Assembly (NCBI GenBank): GCA_030602585.1
Contig: JAUVZJ010000010.1
Location: 1-48,257 of the forward strand
DNA: 48,257 bases
Source of the DNA: Candidatus Methanophagales archaeon
GTDB lineage: Archaea > Halobacteriota > Syntropharchaeia > Alkanophagales > Methanospirareceae
Reading direction: 5' to 3'
Below the pieces are notes generated by a model. The model was not told the DNA's origin. It did not search any database and saw nothing but the letters and a program-made list of their open reading frames with translations. This document shows, in pieces, positions 8,014 through 17,286 of the stretch. The translations under genes were made by a program, and so were the position numbers. Within the stretch, counting starts at the first letter, position 1, and the number at the start of each line of letters is the position of its first letter.

Positions 8014-9030
8014 ATGGGAATGGAATTGAATGTAATTGAAATGGAAGAGAAGCAGTTTCAAGAAGAGGTGCAATACTTCAACTGCAAGTTATCAGAGGTT
8101 ATCGAGCAAAAGATGCAGGGGTGCTCAAATAAGATTTTATACGATGCGCTGAACTATATAAAAGATACAGGTGGAAAGCGACTGCGTCCTATTATATGCC
8201 TTCTATCCGCAGAGGCGGTTGGTGGCTCACGGGAAAAAGCTTTGTCCACCGCAATAGCGATTGAACTCCTCCATAACGCTTCTCTGGTTCATGATGATAT
8301 TATAGATGAGAATCACGTACGAAGGAGAAACCCATCTAATCCAGCGAGGTATGGCGAAAAAAAGGCGATAGTCATAGGTGATTTCTTGTTTGGGCTTTCC
8401 TGCGAGATGCTTTCAAGGTGCGGAGTCCCGGAAGTCGTGGGTTTGGTCTCGAGTGCTGTTTCTGACATCGCTATGGGACAGTATCTGGAGTTCACGTTAA
8501 GAACCTTACAAGAGGCGACAGAGCAATCTTACATGGAGGTAGCGGAGCTGAAAACTGCTTCTACATTTATGGCGAGCACAGAAGCAGGCGCCGTGCTTGG
8601 CGGTGGAAGCGAAGCAGAAATCGAAGGGCTTCGCAACTATGGTAAAAATTTGGGGATTGCGTTCCAGATTCAGGATGATATTTTAGATATTTGCGGTAAC
8701 CCCGCGAGAACAGGAAAGCCAGTTGGATTGGACATTAAGAATGGAGAGAGAACTATTCTTATCATTCACGCATTAAACCATTCAAAACCTTCAGAAAGGG
8801 AATATATAAAAGAGATTCTGTCAAAGAAAAGAGAGTTTGGCGGTTTTGATATTGATAGAGTGCGGGAAATTTTTGTAAATTCCGGCTCGATTGACTACGC
8901 ACTTCTGCTTTCCAATGAGCTCGTAAAGGAAGCGAAAAATTGTATTGCGGGGCTTGAAGATTCGGAAGCGAAGAGGAAACTTCAGCTCATTACTGACTTA
9001 ACTGCGGAAAGAATAGAAAATCAAGTTTGA
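8014..9030 (+). CDS. idsA: Polyprenyl (geranylgeranyl-type) diphosphate synthase
   Basis: 338 residues, all-helical trans-prenyltransferase. GGKRLRP is at 53-59, the first aspartate-rich motif DDIID at 94-98 and the second DDILD at 221-225, with the GKPVGLDIKNGERT segment after it. It condenses isopentenyl diphosphate with allylic diphosphates to make C20 or similar precursors of archaeal ether lipids and possibly of the quinone side chain used by the downstream Fqo complex. Residues just before the first motif are small (HNASLVH), which fits C20 or longer products, but chain length cannot be fixed from sequence alone. Confidence 0.9.
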   Translation: MGMELNVIEMEEKQFQEEVQYFNCKLSEVIEQKMQGCSNKILYDALNYIKDTGGKRLRPIICLLSAEAVGGSREKALSTAIAIELLHNASLVHDDIIDENHVRRRNPSNPARYGEKKAIVIGDFLFGLSCEMLSRCGVPEVVGLVSSAVSDIAMGQYLEFTLRTLQEATEQSYMEVAELKTASTFMASTEAGAVLGGGSEAEIEGLRNYGKNLGIAFQIQDDILDICGNPARTGKPVGLDIKNGERTILIIHALNHSKPSEREYIKEILSKKREFGGFDIDRVREIFVNSGSIDYALLLSNELVKEAKNCIAGLEDSEAKRKLQLITDLTAERIENQV

Positions 9031-9061
9031 GAGTGAAGTAATGCCACGAAAAAACCGAAAG

Positions 9062-9072
9062 TTTTTTAAATA
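9062..9072 (+). promoter_or_regulatory. TATA-like box of the fqo operon
   Basis: TTTTTTAAATA lies 22-32 nt before fqoJ. The next eight genes have gaps from overlapping up to about 54 nt, so this probably drives fqoJ through fqoI from a nearly leaderless start. Confidence 0.5.
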
Positions 9073-9093
9073 GGTGTTTAAATTTTTAAATCC

Positions 9094-9564
9094 ATGAGTG
9101 TGGAAATGTTGTTGCTGTCCGCCCTTGCGGGTGTAGCCGTGTTGTTCTCCCTGGGAGTTTTGCTCAGCAAAGACAATTTTTACTCGTCTCTGTTCATGGC
9201 TGTAACACTGGTTATTGTAGCAAGCGTTTATGCCTTTTTTGACCTCCAGCCGGTTTTCGTTTTAATCGTGTTTATATTTGTAGGTGCGATTGGAATAGTG
9301 ACGGTGGCGCTTGCGGCAACTTACAGATTCGCACCTGAGCGGCAGGTTTCTGTGCTATGGGCGCTGCCGGTGATTATAACCGCCCTCATTCTTGGTTTTT
9401 CTGTTTACACCACCCAACTTGCTTATGCCGGAGAGATTCAATTTGCGCTTGGGGAGTTTATAACACCAGAATACCTCTTGCTCATTTTATTCCTGACTTC
9501 GCTTATTATACTGCTGATGTTATCAGTTTTAAAAATGGGAGTGGAAGAAGGGGGAAGGAGCTGA
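9094..9564 (+). CDS. fqoJ: F420H2 dehydrogenase membrane subunit J (NuoJ-like)
   Basis: 156 residues with five hydrophobic spans. NuoJ features include SLGVLLSKDNFYSSLFMA and the glycine-containing helix FVLIVFIFVGAIGIVTVALAA, the segment that holds a pi-bulge in complex I. It lies in the membrane arm linking the quinone site to the antiporter-like subunits. Methanosarcina splits J into two genes; here it is one. It begins the cluster and ends one base before fqoK starts. Confidence 0.85.
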   Translation: MSVEMLLLSALAGVAVLFSLGVLLSKDNFYSSLFMAVTLVIVASVYAFFDLQPVFVLIVFIFVGAIGIVTVALAATYRFAPERQVSVLWALPVIITALILGFSVYTTQLAYAGEIQFALGEFITPEYLLLILFLTSLIILLMLSVLKMGVEEGGRS

Positions 9565-9876
9565 ATGCAAGCGATAGATTTATCAATAATATACGTAACG
9601 TCCTTTGCAATCTTGCTCGTAGGATACCTCACCGCGATTTCAAGTAAAGATTTAATCAGACTTCTTATAGCGCTGGAGCTGATGTTTGGCGCTGTATTCC
9701 TGTCCCTGATCCCTCTTTTCTATGCCCTCCCCGATCCCGCTTTTGGTATAGCAATCCTCACGATTTTCACGAGCAGTGGTGAACTTTTAGTCCTTATCGC
9801 CGCTATCGTAACACTGGACAGGCAGAAAAGGAACGTTTACACAAGCTCAGTTACCATAGGCGGTGATAAGATATGA
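9565..9876 (+). CDS. fqoK: F420H2 dehydrogenase membrane subunit K (NuoK/MrpC-like)
   Basis: 103 residues and three membrane helices. The conserved glutamates of NuoK are seen in LIRLLIALELMFGAVFLS and TSSGELLVLIAAIVTL. These buried carboxylates take part in proton coupling. It is packed directly after fqoJ and overlaps fqoM by four bases (ATGA). Confidence 0.9.
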   Translation: MQAIDLSIIYVTSFAILLVGYLTAISSKDLIRLLIALELMFGAVFLSLIPLFYALPDPAFGIAILTIFTSSGELLVLIAAIVTLDRQKRNVYTSSVTIGGDKI

Positions 9877-11327
9877 GTATGCTTTACTTCCTGCTCTTAC
9901 CCTTAATTGTCGTATGTATAGCACCGCTTTTAACACCTAAGAAAGCCACTTACCTCTCCTCCTTAGCTTTTATAGTCCCCTTCTTTTCTATACTATACTC
10001 TCTTCTTTTCAAGAGCGAGCCCTTTGTAATCCCTTTAATGACTTTTTCACCGCCAATAGGCGAGATTTATCTTAATTTTGACTTTATTTCCCATGCGTTT
10101 GGACTCACTATTTGCCTGGTTTCCGCGATGGTCGCCCTTTTTGCTCTGCCCTATATGAAGCATAGATTTGAGGAGATGGAGCGAAATGTAGAAAGCGAGT
10201 TCAGGAAATACATATTCTTATACGACCTCTATGCCGCTTCGATGTTGTGGCTCGTGTACAGTGGAAATCTCATCCTCCTGTATGTCTTCCTGGAAATCAC
10301 GCTGATTACCGCTTTCCTCCTTATCTACTCCTACGGCTATGGTAACCGGAGGTGGGTGGGGCTCCTCTACTTAATCTGGTGTGCCGTCGCAGGTGTTCTT
10401 ACACTTGCAGGATTCATTATAATCGCTTTTGATAATAACACGCTTGCGCTTGACGCATTAAAGAATGTAGGAATGCTCGCTTGGGCTTTTATCTTCGTGG
10501 GTATGTTAATAGAACTTCCTGTTTTAGGACCACATGTATGGCTTCCATGGGCACATGCAGAGGCACCTACACCGGTAAGTGCATTGCTAAGCCCGCTGAC
10601 TGTGGGTCTGGCAGGTTATGTTTTGCTGAGGATTTATCTCGTAGATCCAATTTTTATTGATACTTATCGAATACCGATACTCGCTTATGCGATATTTTCA
10701 AGCATTTATGCCGGTTTTTCGGTCTTCAAGCAAACCGACTTCAAGCGACTGTTAGCTTATTCCACGGTATCGCAGATGGGGTATATGCTGGTAGCGCTCT
10801 GTCTTGGTCCTTTCGGGCTTATAGGTTTAGTTATCCAATACATGTCGCATGCGTTTGGCAAGTCAATCTTGTTCTCGAGCGCGGGCGGAATTATAGCGGT
10901 TCATCATGGTCTGCGCGACATCAATAAGATGGGTGGATTGCATGACTCCATACCGACTATTTCAAATGCCGCCGTGTTCGGGTTCCTGAACTTAGGGGGA
11001 GTCTTAACGGTCGGCATGTTGGGTGAATTTTTCATATTACGAGGTGTTATAGATACTTTCGGCGTCACTACAAGGAGCTTACCAATTATCCTGGCTGTGA
11101 TATTCATGTTCATCCTCTCGGTTTGGTATGGGTTCTATACGATAAGAAAAGTATTTTATGGCAAGCCGAAGGATACAAAGAGGTTGGAAATAAGTAGATA
11201 CTTTTATGTTCCGCTATTTATAATCGGTATTCTTTCAGTGCTGTTATTGTTCCCACCGCTATCAACAGCGTTGATTCAAGGGCTTAATGCAATGCCAGGT
11301 TTAGGGTTAGGAGGTGTCATGCCATGA
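9873..11327 (+). CDS. fqoM: F420H2 dehydrogenase antiporter-like subunit M (NuoM)
   Basis: 484 residues, about 14 membrane helices. The helix-5 glutamate is in LLYVFLEITLITAF, and GPHVWLPWAHAEAPTPVSALLS and FKRLLAYSTVSQMGYM are the diagnostic motifs of the Mrp-antiporter family. It is one of three ion-translocating subunits of the membrane arm. Order K-M-L-N matches the fqo rather than the fpo arrangement. It overlaps fqoK and fqoL by four bases each. Confidence 0.92.
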   Translation: MSMLYFLLLPLIVVCIAPLLTPKKATYLSSLAFIVPFFSILYSLLFKSEPFVIPLMTFSPPIGEIYLNFDFISHAFGLTICLVSAMVALFALPYMKHRFEEMERNVESEFRKYIFLYDLYAASMLWLVYSGNLILLYVFLEITLITAFLLIYSYGYGNRRWVGLLYLIWCAVAGVLTLAGFIIIAFDNNTLALDALKNVGMLAWAFIFVGMLIELPVLGPHVWLPWAHAEAPTPVSALLSPLTVGLAGYVLLRIYLVDPIFIDTYRIPILAYAIFSSIYAGFSVFKQTDFKRLLAYSTVSQMGYMLVALCLGPFGLIGLVIQYMSHAFGKSILFSSAGGIIAVHHGLRDINKMGGLHDSIPTISNAAVFGFLNLGGVLTVGMLGEFFILRGVIDTFGVTTRSLPIILAVIFMFILSVWYGFYTIRKVFYGKPKDTKRLEISRYFYVPLFIIGILSVLLLFPPLSTALIQGLNAMPGLGLGGVMP

Positions 11328-13231
11328 ATGAGTGGGTTTTCCTGCTGCTTTTGTTAGCTCCAGTTGTTAGCAGCATTCCCATTGCTTTAGCATACAAGAG
11401 TAAGGAATGGACGGAGAAATTACCCTACCTTTCTGTCTTAGGTATCTTCGTCTCGGTATTGATGAGTCTTCATATATTCTTCGCCTTGGAAGAGGGGCCA
11501 TATCCTTACGATTGGATTCCAGAGCTTGGGATAAATTTTGTCTTCATGGTTGATTATTTAAGCAGCTACATGGGCGTTATAACAGCAGTTATAGCGTTTT
11601 TCATTGCGATTTACGGCTTGGACTATATGAAAGGCGATTACCGACCCTCGTGGTACTGGTTCTTCTTCAATCTTTTCACTGCTTCCATGCTACTGGTTGT
11701 GTATAGTGATAACCTGCTCTTGCTATTTATAGGCTGGGAAGGACTTGGAGCAGCTTCATGGGGCTTGATCGGACACTGGTTCCGCGATGATGACGAAATT
11801 GCATACGTAGGTAAAACAGGAAGGAAAGTAGGACCACTGGAACTGAGCTGGCCACCGAGCTTTGGCGGTTGGCGAGCAATCTCAACCATAAGATTTGGCG
11901 ACGTGCCCATGTTTTTCGCAATCGCCGCGATATGGGTATTCGCAGGTAATCTCAATATATCCGAAATTGAGTGGGGCACACTTTTTGCAACTATAGGCGC
12001 TGCGGGAACAGTAATTCTTCTGCTTTGTTTACTCATGGGTCTGTTCACAAAATCAGCGCAGGTTCCGTTCAGTGAGTGGCTTATGACTGCAATGACGGGT
12101 CCGACAACCGTTAGCGCACTTCTGCACAGTGCGACAATGGTAGCAGCCGGTGCTTTTGTGTTTATTAAAATTACGTGGTATATTGAACCCTGGACATTGC
12201 ATGGTGTGCCAGGGCTCGAAAGTGTTTATATCCTCGTTCTCTTTGTCGGACTCATATCAGGCTTGTACGGAGCGCTTGCAGGGTCCGGGATGCATGAAAG
12301 AAAAGTTCTGCTTGCTGCAACCACGATGTCAAGCATTGGATTGATGTTCGCAGCGGCAGCCGCTTCTTTCTGGGTGGGGCATTTCGCCGTGCTCGTTGCG
12401 TTCTGGTACATGGCGGTGCATGCATTTGCAAAAGCGAGCTTGTTCCTCGTCAGTGGTCATTTGATTCACGCCACGCACAGCAGGTTCTTATGCGGAGGTC
12501 TCGAGTTTGGGAAAAAGATGAAACCTGCCTTTATCGTTACCATCATCGCTACAACCTTCCTCGTAGGAATGCCCCCTCTTACCGCTTACTGGGTGAAGTC
12601 AGGGATGGACGAAGTCATGGAACATCTGATTCATGATCTTGGCATTGTTCCTCTTGTCCTCCTAATACTTACTTCTTTAGTCTACTCAGGGCTTCTTGCG
12701 AAGTTCCTCAGCTTGAACTTCATAAAAGGAGAGAAACCACACCACGAGCATGTAGAAGGCGGCGGGTTGATGAAATTAGGATACGTAATGATGGTCTCCG
12801 TGCTCTTTTTGCTGGCGTATCTTATTTTTACGAGCGAAGAGACAGCAGAATTTATACACGCGGGAATGGCAGAGGTATCCATCATAGTAGGCATACTAAT
12901 ATTACTGGCGTATGTGGTAGGATTAGTAAAACCAAGGATAGCCGCTCTTTCCAGGCTCGGCACTTTCTTTAGCGACCGAATGTATCTTCCATTTGTTAAT
13001 GATTACATCCTACCGAAGACAGGCTTTTTCGTCTCCCATATCGTCAATGAGTATGGAAACAGGGGTATTGATGGATTCTTCAATACAAAGGTGATGCCAG
13101 GTTTATTCGGCGGTATTTCAAAAGGAATCAGACGTATTCAGGTAGGGGGTCTCACGGCTTATGTCAAAATTGTGCTTGGTCTCGTGATGATATTTCTCAT
13201 AATAGCTTCGATAGGGGGGATGGGGCTATGA
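11324..13231 (+). CDS. fqoL: F420H2 dehydrogenase antiporter-like subunit L (NuoL)
   Basis: 635 residues, the largest membrane subunit. The helix-5 motif LLLFIGWEGLGAASWGLIGHW, the lysine-containing KSAQVPFSEWL, GPTTVSALLHSATMVAAG and the C-terminal extension with a long amphipathic stretch and last membrane helix all fit NuoL. The extension corresponds to the lateral helix HL that braces the membrane arm. It overlaps its neighbours by four bases on both sides. Confidence 0.93.
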   Translation: MNEWVFLLLLLAPVVSSIPIALAYKSKEWTEKLPYLSVLGIFVSVLMSLHIFFALEEGPYPYDWIPELGINFVFMVDYLSSYMGVITAVIAFFIAIYGLDYMKGDYRPSWYWFFFNLFTASMLLVVYSDNLLLLFIGWEGLGAASWGLIGHWFRDDDEIAYVGKTGRKVGPLELSWPPSFGGWRAISTIRFGDVPMFFAIAAIWVFAGNLNISEIEWGTLFATIGAAGTVILLLCLLMGLFTKSAQVPFSEWLMTAMTGPTTVSALLHSATMVAAGAFVFIKITWYIEPWTLHGVPGLESVYILVLFVGLISGLYGALAGSGMHERKVLLAATTMSSIGLMFAAAAASFWVGHFAVLVAFWYMAVHAFAKASLFLVSGHLIHATHSRFLCGGLEFGKKMKPAFIVTIIATTFLVGMPPLTAYWVKSGMDEVMEHLIHDLGIVPLVLLILTSLVYSGLLAKFLSLNFIKGEKPHHEHVEGGGLMKLGYVMMVSVLFLLAYLIFTSEETAEFIHAGMAEVSIIVGILILLAYVVGLVKPRIAALSRLGTFFSDRMYLPFVNDYILPKTGFFVSHIVNEYGNRGIDGFFNTKVMPGLFGGISKGIRRIQVGGLTAYVKIVLGLVMIFLIIASIGGMGL

Positions 13232-14529
13232 TGGAATTGGCGATGATTGCGGCTTTAGCAATTTTGACTCTTGGCTCCGTTTTATCTTTCAAATACCGCC
13301 AGTTGGGATTCTATGGTGCGATAGTTGCTCTTGTAATTGCATTTTCAGCTATCGCATTTTCAGCCTCTCATTTCCTCTATTATGGCATATTTATCCTTGC
13401 AATAGGTATTATCAACCTGGTCTCGCTTAAAGCGATAAAGAGCGAGATTAGGGGTGTTGACTATGGTCTGGTCGGTTTGATGACACTCGCAACCATGTAT
13501 ATCTTCAATACAAACGACCTCGCTATGGTTCTGGCAGCACTCGTCCTCGTTTCTGTGCCCACCTATATCTTAGTTATGATTAGAGAAGGCGGGGCAAACG
13601 TGGAAGTTGGTCTCAAGTATATTACATTTATGGTTTTCGCCACCGTTCTGTTTTTAATTGGTGCAATCATACTGGCATACACCAAAAGCTTGCCTAATGC
13701 GGGTCTTCTGTATGTGCTTGGCTATGTAATGCTCGTTCTGGGTTTGAGTCTTGAAGTGGGCGTTGCACCGCTACACGAGTGGGTTCCGGATGTTTTCTCA
13801 AGTGCCGACCCAATCCCCATTTCGATTATCGCTTCTCTCGCAAAAATCGTGCCATTTATCGCCGCTTTATGGATACTAATTTACACTGCTAATCCTCTAA
13901 CAGCGTCAATAACAATGTTCACTGCCGTGCTCGCAGCTATATCCATGTTTACGGGTAATATAGGCGCTTTGACATCAAAAGAGCATGCAAGAGTCCTCGC
14001 TTATTCTACCGTTGCCAATATGGGTTATGTCTTAGCATGCCTCGTCGCCATTCCCCTTGTTGTCGTTATTGGAGATGGACTTCCAGGGTTTGTTATTAAA
14101 CCGGAATTCATCTATTTAGCACTGGCGGGTGGATTGCTCCTGCTGTTTGCGAATGCGATGGGAAAAATCGGATTTTTCAATGCGATAAAGGAAGAAGGAG
14201 CTTATTCGCCTTTGATGTATATCCTTGCTTTCTCTTTCATCGGTGTGCCACCGCTAATGGGGTTCTGGGGTAAACTCTTCATCCTCCTGCCACTGGTCGA
14301 AGTTGGATATACCTGGCTGGTTGCACTCGTGGTTATAAATTCCGCAATATCCATTCCATATTACATCAGGCTTGCAAGTGAACTCGGTATAGGCTGGAAA
14401 GCAAATCTCACAAACCTTATATGCGTTGCCGTAGTAGTAATAACTTTGGTTACGGTTGCATTTCTACCCGTAGATTGGTTCCTTGAGGGTATGAAGTCCC
14501 TTGCTCAAACCATAGGAGTTGTAATATAG
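13228..14529 (+). CDS. fqoN: F420H2 dehydrogenase antiporter-like subunit N (NuoN)
   Basis: 433 residues and about 13 membrane helices. LGLSLEVGVAPLHEWVPDVF and ARVLAYSTVANMGYVLA are the NuoN/antiporter motifs. It is the antiporter-like subunit nearest the quinone module. Two consecutive ATG codons start it (13228 and 13231), overlapping the end of fqoL. Confidence 0.9.
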   Translation: MMELAMIAALAILTLGSVLSFKYRQLGFYGAIVALVIAFSAIAFSASHFLYYGIFILAIGIINLVSLKAIKSEIRGVDYGLVGLMTLATMYIFNTNDLAMVLAALVLVSVPTYILVMIREGGANVEVGLKYITFMVFATVLFLIGAIILAYTKSLPNAGLLYVLGYVMLVLGLSLEVGVAPLHEWVPDVFSSADPIPISIIASLAKIVPFIAALWILIYTANPLTASITMFTAVLAAISMFTGNIGALTSKEHARVLAYSTVANMGYVLACLVAIPLVVVIGDGLPGFVIKPEFIYLALAGGLLLLFANAMGKIGFFNAIKEEGAYSPLMYILAFSFIGVPPLMGFWGKLFILLPLVEVGYTWLVALVVINSAISIPYYIRLASELGIGWKANLTNLICVAVVVITLVTVAFLPVDWFLEGMKSLAQTIGVVI

Positions 14530-14541
14530 GAGAAGAAGAAA

Positions 14542-14892
14542 ATGATAGAAGCAGTTTTGGTAATCGCAGTTCTGATATTAGTTTGCCTGCTGACAGATGG
14601 TGCACTCCTTATAATCATGAAAATACTGCCGAGGTACAATCCAACGGAGATAAAGATGTCGAGATGGGAGGCAGGAAACATCCCGATAAAGTATCCGAAA
14701 TACACGCTTCCGATGCAGTATTTTGGGTTCATGTTCATGTTCATGGCTGTGGAACCGATTATTGTCATCGTGCTATTGTTCTCCGCATATCCCGGTCCAT
14801 GGTTCCTGGCTCTTTTACTTCTTTCTTTCTTGTTACTCCTGCCTGCAATATACGTGGGTTATAAGATAGCGATGGAGATGTCGGAAGGGTGA
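14542..14892 (+). CDS. fqoA: F420H2 dehydrogenase membrane subunit A (NuoA)
   Basis: 116 residues and three membrane helices. The loop after helix 1 has the sequence EIKMSRWEAGNIPIKYPKY, equivalent to the YECG-containing loop of NuoA but with AGN in place of the usual CG. The second helix carries the conserved acidic MAVEPIIVIVLLF. The subunit helps form the quinone entry region with H and B. GGAGAAGAAG precedes the ATG. Confidence 0.85.
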   Translation: MIEAVLVIAVLILVCLLTDGALLIIMKILPRYNPTEIKMSRWEAGNIPIKYPKYTLPMQYFGFMFMFMAVEPIIVIVLLFSAYPGPWFLALLLLSFLLLLPAIYVGYKIAMEMSEG

Positions 14893-14946
14893 TGCTGAAA
14901 AAATTAGAAAAGAATAAATAGGATGTGAGGTGAAGAGAGAATAAAA

Positions 14947-17271
14947 ATGGAAAATAAGGACGAACATATGGACTTCCTCGATTCCGGAGTCCTTGCACCG
15001 TTCAAGAAGTGGGCGACGAAATGGAGCCTGTGGCCTGTTCATTTTGTAACATCGTGCTGTGGCGTTGAGCTTGCGCATGCTTTTGGATGTGGCTATGATG
15101 GAGAGCGGATAGGTGCCTTGAATTTCGGTATCGCCCGACAGACGAATTTTATAGTGGTTGAAGGCACGATAACGAGGAAAATGGCAAGGGCGCTGAGGCA
15201 GGTCTGGGAGCAGATGCCCGACCCGAAGTTTGTGTCCGTAATAGGTGCATGTGGCGAACGAGGAGGAATATTCTGGAATGGCTATAACATCATTCGCCCT
15301 TATGACGTAGTTCCAGTGGATTTTTTCGTGCCTGGCTGTCCATCAACTCCTGAAGGTATTTTAAGAGGTGTAAGGGCAGTTCAAGATAAGTTAGACGGTA
15401 AAGATAGAACAACAATAGAATTTAAGAATGTGGGATTGCCCTCTGAAGAAGGAAAGGAAAACAGGGTTCCCACTACTCCAAAGATATATTCACCCACACC
15501 TGCGATTAAAGTGGACGTTCGCAGAGATGCAGATTGGGGCACCGGGAAGGAACTTGTGGAGCGGCTAAAGGGTGAACTGAACGGTCTTTATAAATCTATT
15601 ACTATTACAGGCAAGAATAGAATAGCCATTAAGACGACAACAGAGAACGTAGCAGAGATTGCGAGTAAGATGAGCAATGGGGTGGGCATAGACCACGTGA
15701 AGAACGTGAATGTAATAGACGTCCCGCATGAGAGGAAGATGATAGTGGAGTACATGGCCTCAAGCTATGCAGTTAAGGAATTTATGCCTGTTCTTATAAC
15801 CATTTTCGCAGATATAAGAAGAGACGAGTGCAAATTCCCAAGTCTTACGCAATACTGGGAGAATGCGGATTATTCCGAGAGGGAGATGCATGAATTCTTC
15901 GGTGTTTGGTTTGAAGGTAATAGCGAGATGGGCAGGAAATTCCTTTTAGCTCCTGATACGCCTGAATTCCCGCTTAGAAAGGATTTTAAGCTTAAAGAGG
16001 AGATGTATGCCTTTGAAGAAGGGAAGGTTGTTCCTTCCGGTATCTCAGCCAAACCGGCAACTGAGATTTCAGAACTGCCGCTGCCACTTCCAGAAGGATT
16101 TCTGGAGGATGCAGAGAACAGTGATGAGCTCGTTGTGCTGGTTGGACCACACCATCCGGGCAGTGGACATGCCAGATGGGTCGTTCGGTTGAAGGGAGAT
16201 ATAATAACCGAGGTGCTTCCCGACGTCGGATATGTTCACAGGTCAATGGAGAAACTTGCAGAGAACCGGCTTTACATTCAGAACATCCCATTGTTTGAGC
16301 GCGCTTCGATAACTGATTTTGGCAATATCAACCTCGGGTATGTGAGAGCGATAGAGAATGCGCTTGGGATAGAAGTACCTGAAAGAGCGAAGTATATAAG
16401 GACGGTTATAGCGGAAGTGAGCCGAATAAGTGCGTTTTTTTATGATTCCGCAATCGCAGCTATGATGCTCGGGCATTCTACGGGGTTCATGTATGCGTTT
16501 GCGCTCCGTGAAATGATTGTTGAACTGGTAACGAGGATGACGGGAGCGAGGATAACTGCATCGTTCATCGTTCCAGGCGGTGTGAGAAGGGATATTCCAG
16601 CGGATGTGCTTGAAACGGTGGGTAATCTTCAGTCTGCCGTCCAGAAAAGGTGGAAGAAGTTTGAGGATATATTCATAAACAACCCGGTGACAATCGCGCG
16701 ATTGAAGGGTACTGGTGTGTTAACGAAGGAGGAAGCGATAAAATATGGCGTGGTAGGACCGTTCTTGAGAGCATCGGGTGTTGAATATGACGTGCGGAAG
16801 GTAGAACCATACGAGGCTTATGACCGGCTTAATTGGGACGTCCCGATAAGCGATGACGGCGATGCGTTATCACGATTCTTGGTGAGAGTGGAGGAGATGA
16901 AGCAGAGTTTGAGTATTATAAGACAGGCAGTGGATGCATTAAAAAATATGAAGGGTGGTGTTCTGAGTGAAGAATTGCTGGGCGATTATAAAGATGCTTC
17001 GACTGACATAAGGGGGTACTTTTACAGGGTTTTTGGTGACATAGTAATTCCGAAGGGCGAATGGACTTCTATTACCGAAGCCGCTCGGGGTTCACTGATA
17101 TACAGCCTGATAAGCGATGGGGAATCAAATGTTCCTTACCGTGTCAGGATAGTAACGCCGAGTTGGCTAAATCTGAAAGGTTACATGGAATCACTCAAAG
17201 GGAGCAGGTTAGCAGACCTTCAGGCATTATTCCAGACATGGGGTTATTTCCCGCCTGAGGCGGATAGATAG
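14947..17271 (+). CDS. fqoBCD: Fused F420H2 dehydrogenase subunit B/C/D
   Basis: One uninterrupted 774-residue frame carries three peripheral subunits. Residues about 1-165 are NuoB, with TSCCGVEL (Cys37, Cys38), GACGERGG and PGCPSTPEG supplying the N2 [4Fe-4S] ligands. About 180-360 are NuoC, ending in REMHEFFGVWFEGN and PLRKDF. About 390-774 are NuoD, with GPHHPGSGHARWV, DVGYVHRSMEKLAENR, VRAIENALGIEVPERA and the end GYFPPEADR. Fusion of C and D is known, for example in E. coli, and a C/D fusion is reported for Archaeoglobus; a B/C/D fusion is rarer. The D part lacks extensive insertions. No internal ribosome-binding site or stop was seen at the joints. The product bridges electron entry to the quinone site. 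Confidence 0.92.
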   Translation: MENKDEHMDFLDSGVLAPFKKWATKWSLWPVHFVTSCCGVELAHAFGCGYDGERIGALNFGIARQTNFIVVEGTITRKMARALRQVWEQMPDPKFVSVIGACGERGGIFWNGYNIIRPYDVVPVDFFVPGCPSTPEGILRGVRAVQDKLDGKDRTTIEFKNVGLPSEEGKENRVPTTPKIYSPTPAIKVDVRRDADWGTGKELVERLKGELNGLYKSITITGKNRIAIKTTTENVAEIASKMSNGVGIDHVKNVNVIDVPHERKMIVEYMASSYAVKEFMPVLITIFADIRRDECKFPSLTQYWENADYSEREMHEFFGVWFEGNSEMGRKFLLAPDTPEFPLRKDFKLKEEMYAFEEGKVVPSGISAKPATEISELPLPLPEGFLEDAENSDELVVLVGPHHPGSGHARWVVRLKGDIITEVLPDVGYVHRSMEKLAENRLYIQNIPLFERASITDFGNINLGYVRAIENALGIEVPERAKYIRTVIAEVSRISAFFYDSAIAAMMLGHSTGFMYAFALREMIVELVTRMTGARITASFIVPGGVRRDIPADVLETVGNLQSAVQKRWKKFEDIFINNPVTIARLKGTGVLTKEEAIKYGVVGPFLRASGVEYDVRKVEPYEAYDRLNWDVPISDDGDALSRFLVRVEEMKQSLSIIRQAVDALKNMKGGVLSEELLGDYKDASTDIRGYFYRVFGDIVIPKGEWTSITEAARGSLIYSLISDGESNVPYRVRIVTPSWLNLKGYMESLKGSRLADLQALFQTWGYFPPEADR

Positions 17272-17286
17272 GTGGGGTGATGTAAA

